Source: Treponema sp. UBA4232
Lineage (GTDB): Bacteria; Spirochaetota; Spirochaetia; Treponematales; Treponemataceae
Assembly: GCA_002396325.1 (NCBI GenBank)
Contig: DGXM01000071.1
Span: 20,309-39,484 of the forward strand
DNA length: 19,176 nucleotides
Direction of reading: 5' to 3'
The notes beneath the pieces were generated by a model. It was not told where the DNA came from, did not search any database, and worked only from the letters and a program-made list of their open reading frames with translations. Each line of letters begins with the position of its first letter. The first letter of the stretch is position 1. This document shows positions 1 through 6,300 of the stretch, one piece after another. Both the position numbers and the translations under genes were made by a program.

Positions 1-298
1 CCGGGAGTGGACCCGGTTCCCGCAACAGAGGCCCGATTATCTTTGATAAAAACAAAACAAGTGGTATTCCCCACGCTGATTCTGCCGCGCACTGAAACGG
101 ACAGGCGGAAGTGGACTGAACTCAAAGAGCAGGCTGTTTGGAACCGGGGCAACGGAGGCGGCGCGGGCACCGGCGGACATTTGGCTACGGGCATAACCGA
201 AGCCCCTGCATACCCCCGCAAAAAGACACAGCGCAACCCTGCCCTCACCCGTAACACCGTCCGACGGCGCACGCACCGCCGGGAGTGGACCCGGTTCC
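1..298. repeat. GC-rich intergenic repeat with terminal direct repeats and a long inverted repeat
   Basis: This roughly 300-bp stretch has no convincing gene. Bases 1-20 recur exactly at 279-298, and each copy contains a small hairpin, CCGGG-AGTGGA-CCCGG. Bases 140-178 are an imperfect inverted repeat of 259-298: GGAACCGGG pairs perfectly with CCCGGTTCC at the outer end, and 18 of the 22 inner positions match. The 80-base loop holds a smaller hairpin at 183-204 (GGCT-a-CGG / CCG-a-AGCC). Bases 140-178 are about 82% G+C (32 of 39), far above the flanking genes. The exact repeat at the very start of the window suggests that another copy ends there, so this may be one unit of a tandem or dispersed family. 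It could be a structured RNA, a small non-autonomous element or a REP-like sequence; the sequence alone does not decide. Confidence 0.6.
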
Positions 299-365
299 AA
301 AGAAGACCTTAATTTCAATCTTCCCAATATCCAACACAGCGCAAAGTCACAACCGGAAACACCAC

Positions 366-394
366 TTGTTTTTAAATCCCGGCTTTGGTACAAT
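366..394 (+). promoter_or_regulatory. Sigma-70-type promoter with extended -10, abutting the ATG at 401
   Basis: TTGTTT (366-371) and TACAAT (389-394) are separated by exactly 17 bp. The -10 is preceded by TGG (386-388), an extended -10 signature. With normal spacing, transcription would start at about 401, which is the A of the start codon of the downstream lipoprotein gene. No Shine-Dalgarno sequence lies between the promoter and the ATG, so a leaderless mRNA is predicted. Confidence 0.6.
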
Positions 395-400
395 CTTTCT

Positions 401-1486
401 ATGGTCATAAATCATAAAAATCACGGAAACCACAAAGTTTCTTCCATCATACTGCTCATATCATCACTCCTGTTTCTTGCGATTGTCACATCCTGCAAAC
501 ACGGATTCAACAGCTCAGATGCAGAAAAAGAATACGAAGCGACGCAAAATCAGTACCGCAAATTGCTGGAATCCCCCGACCTTATACCGGAAACACGCTA
601 CGGACTGGTAAAAAGCATTGCAACCGGCATGCACGCAAAAAAAGACTACACCCAGCTCATTCTCTTCCTGACCGAATGGGTCGAAAATCACCCGGACGAC
701 ACCTACAATGCCTACTGGCTCCTTATGACCGCAAACGCCTACTTGGAAAACGATGCAAAACCCATGGCGGAATATTATTTTGAGCGCATACTCCACAATT
801 ACGACGACCTTGTGGTTCAGGAAAAATCAGTGCACTACCTCTGCCTCCAGCACCTCATCCAGATAAGCACAGTTCCTGCAAACCGCATCTCCTACTTCAA
901 TCAGCTCATAACAAGATTCCCAAACGAAGTGAGCATCACGGAACTCTACGTGCGCATGGCTCTTGAATACGAAAACGAAGGTGAATGGCCCCAGGCACTC
1001 CGCTGTTTCCAGAAATTCCTTGAACAGGATGACGCCGCAACCATACAGATTTCAGGAATTCCCAACGCATACATGATGGCCCGACAGCTCATAGACTTTA
1101 ACAAATCTTCAAAAGACTGGACCTTCGAAACCCTCGACGGTCTTGTAAGCGCGGTAAGAAGGGCAATAAACAACTACGACCCGTGGCTGCTCGAAAGCTA
1201 CAAATCGAAAGTGAATTTCTTCTCAATGTCATGGAGACAGGACGAAACCGCAGACAACGCACAAAGCGAATTCTCCATGGGCTCCTATATGGTGGGAAAC
1301 ACAATCCGCTGTTCATCCACACTCGACGAAACCTCCACCCCGACCGAAGCATACCTGCGCACCTGGGGATGGACAAGCTATCTGAACGTATGGTATTTCT
1401 ACTTCCGAAAAGTGAATTTCCCGGCTGATCCCGACATTCACGGAAGATGGGAATGGGCAGGCATATATTTCGGTGAAAAACTCTAA
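401..1486 (+). CDS. TPR-like outer-surface or periplasmic lipoprotein, function unknown
   Basis: This 361-residue protein begins with a lipoprotein signal: a polar start, a hydrophobic core (IILLISSLLFLAIV, residues about 16-29) and a candidate lipobox ending at Cys32 (VTSC). The mature part is helical and tetratricopeptide-like. Pairs of helices with Ala, Tyr and Leu at TPR spacing are visible at about residues 80-135 and 175-210, for example ALEYENEGEWPQALRCFQKF. The last 110 residues are rich in Trp and Tyr and do not look like TPRs. There is no Shine-Dalgarno at 401, but the ATG sits where the promoter at 366-394 would start transcription, and no better start precedes the signal peptide. 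It is followed after 25 bp by a lytic transglycosylase and then an OmpA protein, which suggests a scaffold role in the cell envelope. I recall a similar order in T. pallidum around Tp0622-Tp0624, but cannot verify it here. Confidence 0.8.
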   Translation: MVINHKNHGNHKVSSIILLISSLLFLAIVTSCKHGFNSSDAEKEYEATQNQYRKLLESPDLIPETRYGLVKSIATGMHAKKDYTQLILFLTEWVENHPDDTYNAYWLLMTANAYLENDAKPMAEYYFERILHNYDDLVVQEKSVHYLCLQHLIQISTVPANRISYFNQLITRFPNEVSITELYVRMALEYENEGEWPQALRCFQKFLEQDDAATIQISGIPNAYMMARQLIDFNKSSKDWTFETLDGLVSAVRRAINNYDPWLLESYKSKVNFFSMSWRQDETADNAQSEFSMGSYMVGNTIRCSSTLDETSTPTEAYLRTWGWTSYLNVWYFYFRKVNFPADPDIHGRWEWAGIYFGEKL

Positions 1487-1511
1487 TCCTTCGGGAAAAA
1501 AGGACAAACAA

Positions 1512-2864
1512 ATGAAAAAATCATCAGTTGTAAAATTTCTTTTCTGTGCCGCTCTCCCTCTCTGCCATTTGAGTGCAACAATCCCGCAGGACATGGCAGC
1601 AGCAGAATCCACCGCAAAGGCCCCGTTCCCCGCAGAAAGCGATGACGCCGTCTCAAGCGGAGACACCTATGCCGAAGAAGTAGAAGAAGAACTCATCGGT
1701 GAAGAAATCCCTGAAACAATAGATGCACCCTCATCCTCAGAGGCCACCTCAAAAACCGAGGCTCCTGCAAAAAAAGGAGAGGCTCCTGCAAATCTGCCAC
1801 GGGAAATAGCAGAACCAATCAGTGCCGAAGGAAATCCCGGTGTCACCGAAACCGAATTCGTGCCTAAGGAACCGGCTGAACCTGACAGTAAAATAGAAAG
1901 AAAAGATGTGGGGCTTCCCGGAATCGAACACGAACTCACGCAAAAATACATACAAATGTATCTTGGAACCGCGGGGAAAAAGATTCTCATCCAATCATTG
2001 AAGAATTCCGTTCCCTACCGCCCGTACATCATCCAACAGCTGGAAGCAAACGGACTTCCGCTCTATCTCCAGTATCTGCCGATTGTAGAATCAAACTACG
2101 TGACAACAGCAGTCTCCCGCTCCGGTGCCACAGGAATATGGCAGTTTATGGAAAACAGCATGAAGCCCCTTCTTAAAAAAAGCGCCTGGTTTGACGACAG
2201 ACTTGACCCCTGGAAATCAACAGATGCCGCAATCCTGAAGCTGAAGGAAAATTACGCCAGATTCAACGACTGGGCCCTCGCATTGGCCGCCTACAATTGC
2301 GGAGCCGGAGCCATGAGCAAAGTGGTAAAAGACCATCCGGGAAAAGATTTCTGGTACCTCGCCGAAAACGGTTATCTCAAACAGCAGTCCGCACAATACG
2401 TTCCCAAACTGCTTGCCATTGCAGACATCGTGGAAAATGCCGAATACCACGGTGCCACGGACATTCTTGAAGCCGCGAATCTCATTGAAGGAAAGGAAGT
2501 TGAGGAATTCGACTACGTCTCAACGGTGGGAATGTTGAGTTTCCAGCAGATTGCCGATGTCACAGGCCTCCCGAAAGACACTGTGAAAACGCTGAATCAG
2601 GCCCTTTTCCGCCGATGCACCCCGGCCGGAGAGGTCTATAAACTGCGGCTTCCAAAAGGATATGCCGAAGGAACTGAAGAAAAACTTAAAAAACAGGGAA
2701 TTGCAACCGATGCAATAATCTACACGGTAAAACAAGGCGACTCTCTCTGGGCCATTTCCCGCAAGTATGGAATCACGGTGCAGGATTTGTGCCTTGTAAA
2801 CGGAATCAATGAAAAATCAATTTTATCTATTGGGAAGAAGCTGATTGTGCCGATATTCAAATAG
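1512..2864 (+). CDS. mltD: MltD-like lytic murein transglycosylase with C-terminal LysM domain
   Basis: This 450-residue exported enzyme should cleave the MurNAc-GlcNAc bond of peptidoglycan without water, leaving 1,6-anhydro ends. Order: a signal peptide at residues 1 to about 25-33, an acidic Glu/Ala/Pro-rich linker to about 130, an SLT (goose-lysozyme-like) domain at about 140-290, and a LysM wall-binding domain at 403-450 (YTVKQGDSLWAISRKYGI...). The catalytic Glu is E193 in PIVESNY. The other family blocks SGATGIWQFM and ALAAYNCGAGA are intact. The linker contains a 14-bp direct repeat (1758-1771 and 1779-1792) that encodes a repeated EAPA motif seven codons apart. The start at 1512 is chosen over the in-frame ATG at 1473 because AAGGA (1500-1504) lies 7 bases before it and the signal peptide begins there; 1473 would overlap the previous gene. 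The mltD symbol rests on architecture only. Confidence 0.9.
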   Translation: MKKSSVVKFLFCAALPLCHLSATIPQDMAAAESTAKAPFPAESDDAVSSGDTYAEEVEEELIGEEIPETIDAPSSSEATSKTEAPAKKGEAPANLPREIAEPISAEGNPGVTETEFVPKEPAEPDSKIERKDVGLPGIEHELTQKYIQMYLGTAGKKILIQSLKNSVPYRPYIIQQLEANGLPLYLQYLPIVESNYVTTAVSRSGATGIWQFMENSMKPLLKKSAWFDDRLDPWKSTDAAILKLKENYARFNDWALALAAYNCGAGAMSKVVKDHPGKDFWYLAENGYLKQQSAQYVPKLLAIADIVENAEYHGATDILEAANLIEGKEVEEFDYVSTVGMLSFQQIADVTGLPKDTVKTLNQALFRRCTPAGEVYKLRLPKGYAEGTEEKLKKQGIATDAIIYTVKQGDSLWAISRKYGITVQDLCLVNGINEKSILSIGKKLIVPIFK

Positions 2865-2875
2865 AGGTGGAGGAA

Positions 2876-2908
2876 TTTTCAGATTCAAGAAGCTCTGAAG
2901 ATTTTTTT
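2876..2908 (+). terminator. Weak candidate intrinsic terminator or attenuator
   Basis: An 8-bp stem (2876-2883 with 2894-2901, one G-T wobble, core TTCAGA/TCTGAA) with a 10-base loop is followed by seven T residues at 2902-2908. The stem has only two G-C pairs, so termination is likely partial. It lies between the transglycosylase and the OmpA-domain gene and could lower or uncouple expression of the latter. Confidence 0.35.
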
Positions 2909-2922
2909 AATGGGAGATTTTT

Positions 2923-4383
2923 ATGAACGCTTTTAATAAGAAGATTATTGCCGTATCAGGGGCGGTTTGCCTTTCATTTTGCGCTGCGTTCACGGCATTT
3001 GCACAGGAAGACGGCAGTTACGAGCAATTCATTGCAGAAGGCTATACATACGACGAGATAAGAGAGGCCGAACAGTCAGCTGCCGCCAGCGCGGATATAT
3101 CCGCACAAAAATCCTATATGACATCAACAAGCCGTGTGGACTGGAGCAGAGCCACTTTCACATCGGATGTCACACTCGACGTAGTGAAAGCAGGAATCCC
3201 AATGCCAAGCGGAAAATCGGTTTCAATGAACCGCATACAGATGGAGCTTCCTGTTCTCGTGAAAGATCCGCTTCTTTCCCTGTACGCAGATGACACGCGC
3301 ACAATCGGAGACCTTATTCTTGAAGGCTCCCTCACTCTGGACGCTCTCACCAGAATCATCGACGACAGCAAAAAAACACCGCCGTATTTCGTGGATGCCT
3401 CGAACAAACTCAAGACCACGCACACAATCAGCCTTTCCGACATAGGCTCACTTTTGGTACGCCACCACACGCCTTACGTCCAGGAAAAACCGATTGACCG
3501 CATTTCATCCCGCGCATACACAGGAATCGTAATCGATGCACGCGGCACGCTCCCCGTTCAGGGCGAACACATAAAATCAGAAGTCTCCCCCTGCCTTTTC
3601 CCGAAAATCTGGAATGAGGATATGACACTCGTTTACGAACGCAATATGGTTAATCCTGAAGTTGCAAAAAAATCCGGCATCGTGGATTATCTCCCGGGGC
3701 AGGGAAGCAACAAAAAAACTCAGAGAGCCGGTTCGGACCCGCTGTGGATTACGGCAAGGAAAGTCTACGGAGTGAACCGCTGCGACCCCGTCATTTCATA
3801 CGAAGACTATCTCAGAATCACGACAGTCCCGCAGAATCTTGAGCTTTTGAAACAGGGCAAAGTCGTAATCCTTCTTGACGCCTCGGAACTTTCACACGGA
3901 GTCACCAGCCCCAGAAAAGATGTCCGTTACTGGCTCACATTCACAAGTCTCAAAAAATATATGGAAGACCCCGGAATCCCCGAGACGGAAATTGATGAAA
4001 GACATGAAGGCTACTACTTCACAATGGATAACCTTCGCTTTATCGCAGACTCAGCCGAGCTTCTGCCTCAGGAAAAACCACGCATCTCGGAAATTGCCAC
4101 ACAGCTTAAAGCAATGCTCGCAAAAGGCGACTACACAATCCGCATAAACGGACACACTGCCGACGTCAACAAACCCAACGGTCAGCAGACTCTGAGTCTC
4201 CAGCGTGCGGAAGCAATAGTGAATGCCCTGGCAGCGGAAGGAATCAGCAAAGACCTCTTCACCTGGTACGGATACGGTGGCACAATGCCGGTGGCCGACA
4301 ACAACACAGCGCAGGGAAGGGCTCAGAACCGCCGCGTTGAGATAGTCGTCATGCCGCGTGGCACTGAAATCCAATACCGCTGA
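2923..4383 (+). CDS. OmpA-domain periplasmic protein, Tp0624-like
   Basis: This 486-residue exported protein has a clear signal peptide (MNAFNKKIIAVSGAVCL..., cleavage expected after AFA27). A long region at about residues 28-360 carries no motif I recognise. An OmpA/MotB-type peptidoglycan-binding domain occupies about 364-482. It keeps the framework GHTADV (410-415), LSLQRAEAIVNAL, GYGG and NRRVEIVV (469-476). In the canonical family the first motif is GHTD; here an Ala follows HT and Asp comes one residue later (D414), so the diamino-acid pocket may be altered. Size and layout match what I recall of T. pallidum Tp0624 (about 477 aa, three domains, divergent OmpA module). GGGAG (2912-2916) precedes the ATG. 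The gene follows the transglycosylase by 58 bp and ends one base from the opposing purN stop. Likely role: non-covalent anchoring of the envelope to peptidoglycan. Confidence 0.85.
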   Translation: MNAFNKKIIAVSGAVCLSFCAAFTAFAQEDGSYEQFIAEGYTYDEIREAEQSAAASADISAQKSYMTSTSRVDWSRATFTSDVTLDVVKAGIPMPSGKSVSMNRIQMELPVLVKDPLLSLYADDTRTIGDLILEGSLTLDALTRIIDDSKKTPPYFVDASNKLKTTHTISLSDIGSLLVRHHTPYVQEKPIDRISSRAYTGIVIDARGTLPVQGEHIKSEVSPCLFPKIWNEDMTLVYERNMVNPEVAKKSGIVDYLPGQGSNKKTQRAGSDPLWITARKVYGVNRCDPVISYEDYLRITTVPQNLELLKQGKVVILLDASELSHGVTSPRKDVRYWLTFTSLKKYMEDPGIPETEIDERHEGYYFTMDNLRFIADSAELLPQEKPRISEIATQLKAMLAKGDYTIRINGHTADVNKPNGQQTLSLQRAEAIVNALAAEGISKDLFTWYGYGGTMPVADNNTAQGRAQNRRVEIVVMPRGTEIQYR

Positions 4384-4384
4384 A

Positions 4385-5020
4385 TCAAAGTGATTTCGCA
4401 AGAAGGCAGACACCTTCTACCATAGCCTTGTGTTCCTCGGGAGCAATTCGAGCATAAAGAGTCTCGGGAGTATCCCCCGGAAGCACGGGCACTTTTTTCT
4501 GCACAAGAATCCTTCCCGTATCACATCCGGCATCGACCAAATGCACAGTGCATCCGCTCTCTTTTTCACCGGAAGCCAGAACCGCCTCATGCACGTTATG
4601 TCCCCACATTCCAACGCCTCCAAACTTCGGAAGCAGCGCCGGATGCAGGTTCACAATCCTGTTCGCATATTCATCAATAATCGCACCACCCAGAACCGAA
4701 AGATAACCGGCCAGCACAATCGCATCAATTTTATTCTCACGGCACAACTCAAGCACGGCATCGGAAACCGCAATTCTCTTGGTATCACGATCCGCAGCCT
4801 TTGCCGCATCAGAGCCCATCACAGAAAAAGGGCTCCGAATCTCAGCCTGAATTCCCGCAAGTCTCGCACGTTCCAGAGCATACGCCGACTTCGTATTCGA
4901 AACCACCAGCGCAACATGATAGGGGCAATCCTCCGCCGACTTCTCATAATCAATCAAAGCCTGCAAATTCGTTCCACCGCCGCTCACCAAAACCGCAATA
5001 TTCTTCTTTTCCATAAACAT
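4385..5020 (-). CDS. purN: Phosphoribosylglycinamide formyltransferase
   Basis: GAR transformylase transfers a formyl group from 10-formyl-tetrahydrofolate to GAR, the third step of purine synthesis in the cytoplasm. The Rossmann-type start IAVLVSGGGTNLQALID is typical of the family. The catalytic triad is present: N124 and H126 in NLHPALLPKF, and D167 in DAGCDTGRI. Length (211 aa) fits the family. I chose the ATG at 5020 because GAAGG lies 5-6 bases upstream; the ATG at 5014 is an alternative (209 aa), and the longer TTG start at 5050 has no support. It follows purM by 42 bp on the same strand, the usual purM-purN order, so the two are very likely co-transcribed. Its stop is one base from the stop of the convergent OmpA gene. 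Confidence 0.93.
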   Translation of the reverse strand: MFMEKKNIAVLVSGGGTNLQALIDYEKSAEDCPYHVALVVSNTKSAYALERARLAGIQAEIRSPFSVMGSDAAKAADRDTKRIAVSDAVLELCRENKIDAIVLAGYLSVLGGAIIDEYANRIVNLHPALLPKFGGVGMWGHNVHEAVLASGEKESGCTVHLVDAGCDTGRILVQKKVPVLPGDTPETLYARIAPEEHKAMVEGVCLLAKSL

Positions 5021-5062
5021 TCCGACCTTCACGGCATCCAACGCATACAAGCGATTTGGATT

Positions 5063-6178
5063 TCAGTCCACGAACTGCGTCATTTCCTTGCTGCCCTTGA
5101 ACTCACCCTTAATCACTTTGTCGGTATGTCCGACCCAGCCGATCTCATAAGCTTTCATATCGGGGATTCCGGCCTTGTGATATTTCTTTGCATTCTTATT
5201 GAAAAGCTTCAGAATTTCAGGGGCGTCCTTTTTACTCACAGCGAGCACAAATCCGATTCCCATATTGAAAGTTGAGAACACATTCTTAGGATCGGCACCG
5301 CGGCGTATCAATTCGTCGAAAATCGCAGGCACTTCCCAGCTGTCTTTTTTTATCATTGCAACAAGCTGCTTTTTTCCTTCTTTTGCGTGGGGGAACATAC
5401 GGGGCACATTCTCATAAAATCCACCGCCGGTCACATGAACCATTCCATGCACGGAAGGACGGTACTTTTTCAGCACATCCATAACCGGCTTCACATAAAT
5501 GCGGGTCGGAGTCAACAGTACTTCACCGATTGACTTTCCGGTCTTTTTTCCATCAACAACAAAAGGCTCGTTGAAATTCTTCACCAGCTTTCTAATCAAA
5601 GAAAATCCGTTTGAATGGGCTCCTGTTGAAGAAAGTCCAATCAAAACATCGCCTTCCTTAATCCTGCGTCCGTCGATGATGTCAGCCTTATCAACAATGC
5701 CGACACCGAATCCTGCAAGGTCGTATTTTCCATCGTCATAAAAATCCGGCATTTCGGCAGTCTCACCGCCAAGCAGGGCACAACCGCTTTCAACGCATCC
5801 GTCTGTCACACCCTTCACCAGCTCACCCGCAACATTCGAGTCAAGCTTTCCGCATGCAATGTAGTCCAGGAAAAATGAAGTCTGCACTCCGGAACACAAA
5901 ATGTCGTTCACACTCATGGCCACACAATCGATTCCAACCGTGTTATACTTCTTCAGCTTGAAGGCAATGTCGAGTTTTGTTCCCACGCCGTCAGTACCGC
6001 TTACCATCACAGGATTCTTCATTCCCTTGGGCACTGCGAACATTCCGTTGAATGCTCCCAACTCCGTCAGCTGTCCCGGAATACGAGCCCTTTCAGACTG
6101 CTTCTTGTACTTGTCCACGGCTTTGTAGCCCTCGTTCACATCAACACCGGCTTTCTTGTAGTCAATTGTGTTTGCCAT
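5063..6178 (-). CDS. purM: Phosphoribosylformylglycinamidine cyclo-ligase (AIR synthetase)
   Basis: PurM closes the imidazole ring, converting FGAM and ATP to AIR, ADP and phosphate, step five of IMP synthesis. The 371-residue protein shows the family signatures GTDGVGTK (residues 61-68), MSVNDIL (88-94) and GGETAEMP (about 137-144, the ATP-binding loop). It also has the C-terminal AIRS block around HVTGGGFYENVPRM. It is slightly longer than the usual 345 or so. The start at 6178 (MANTIDYKKAG) is set by a strong AAAGGAG at 6185-6191 with six bases of spacing. The in-frame ATG at 6214 lies inside the -10 box of the promoter and would be upstream of the transcription start. purN follows. The opposite-facing neighbour is murE, with a shared 122-bp control region. 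Confidence 0.95.
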   Translation of the reverse strand: MANTIDYKKAGVDVNEGYKAVDKYKKQSERARIPGQLTELGAFNGMFAVPKGMKNPVMVSGTDGVGTKLDIAFKLKKYNTVGIDCVAMSVNDILCSGVQTSFFLDYIACGKLDSNVAGELVKGVTDGCVESGCALLGGETAEMPDFYDDGKYDLAGFGVGIVDKADIIDGRRIKEGDVLIGLSSTGAHSNGFSLIRKLVKNFNEPFVVDGKKTGKSIGEVLLTPTRIYVKPVMDVLKKYRPSVHGMVHVTGGGFYENVPRMFPHAKEGKKQLVAMIKKDSWEVPAIFDELIRRGADPKNVFSTFNMGIGFVLAVSKKDAPEILKLFNKNAKKYHKAGIPDMKAYEIGWVGHTDKVIKGEFKGSKEMTQFVD

Positions 6179-6212
6179 TACCTGCTCCTTTGTAAAAGGT
6201 GAATTCAAAGCC

Positions 6213-6241
6213 ATTATATCACAAACATAATTTTTATTCTA
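6213..6241 (-). promoter_or_regulatory. purMN promoter (extended -10)
   Basis: Read on the minus strand, TGA-TATAAT gives a perfect -10 (6218-6213) with the extended TGn element. A poor -35 (TAGAAT, 6241-6236) lies 17 bp upstream. Start of transcription is expected near 6206, giving a leader of about 28 bases that contains the AAAGGAG ribosome binding site. I see no purine riboswitch or recognisable PurR box. Confidence 0.6.
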
Positions 6242-6250
6242 TACACTCCT

Positions 6251-6282
6251 TCTTTCTCCCATATTGAATCTTTCTTCCATAT
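6251..6282. repeat. 14-bp direct repeat over the murE promoter, possible operator
   Basis: TCTTTCTCCCATAT (6251-6264) recurs as TCTTTCTTCCATAT (6269-6282), 13 of 14 identical, with an 18-bp period. The first copy ends on the first base of the -35 box and the second fills the spacer between -35 and -10. This could be a pair of regulator half-sites in direct orientation, or simply a short local duplication. Confidence 0.4.
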
Positions 6283-6292
6283 ACAGTAGAAT
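6264..6292 (+). promoter_or_regulatory. murE operon promoter, predicting a leaderless or near-leaderless mRNA
   Basis: TTGAAT (6264-6269) and TAGAAT (6287-6292) are spaced by exactly 17 bp. Transcription is expected to begin at about 6299, two bases before the murE ATG at 6301. No Shine-Dalgarno sequence lies upstream of the ATG. This is the same geometry as the promoter of the gene at 401. Confidence 0.55.
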
Positions 6293-6300
6293 ATTTCATC

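Noticed and set aside
7..312. 101-codon plus-strand ORF in the GC-rich repeat
   Set aside because: No ribosome binding site, Arg-rich low-quality composition, and the opposite strand is also open (37-408). Both are expected by chance in GC-rich repeat DNA.
37..408. 123-codon minus-strand ORF over the same repeat
   Set aside because: It overlaps the inverted repeat and the promoter of the next gene, has no recognisable domain and no ribosome site.
1473..1511. Longer start of the transglycosylase at 1473
   Set aside because: It would overlap the upstream gene and add a polar stretch before the signal peptide; AAGGA is placed for the ATG at 1512.
2864..2874. Strong Shine-Dalgarno-like GAGGTGGAGGA just after the transglycosylase stop
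   Set aside because: No ATG, GTG or TTG follows at a usable distance with an open frame; the OmpA gene has its own site at 2912-2916.
4430..5275. 281-codon plus-strand ORF opposite purN/purM
   Set aside because: It is antisense to two secure purine genes and its His/Arg/Ile-rich translation is a shadow.
6179..6214. Longer purM start at 6214
   Set aside because: That ATG lies within the TATAAT -10 box, upstream of the expected transcription start; the ATG at 6178 has a strong AAAGGAG.
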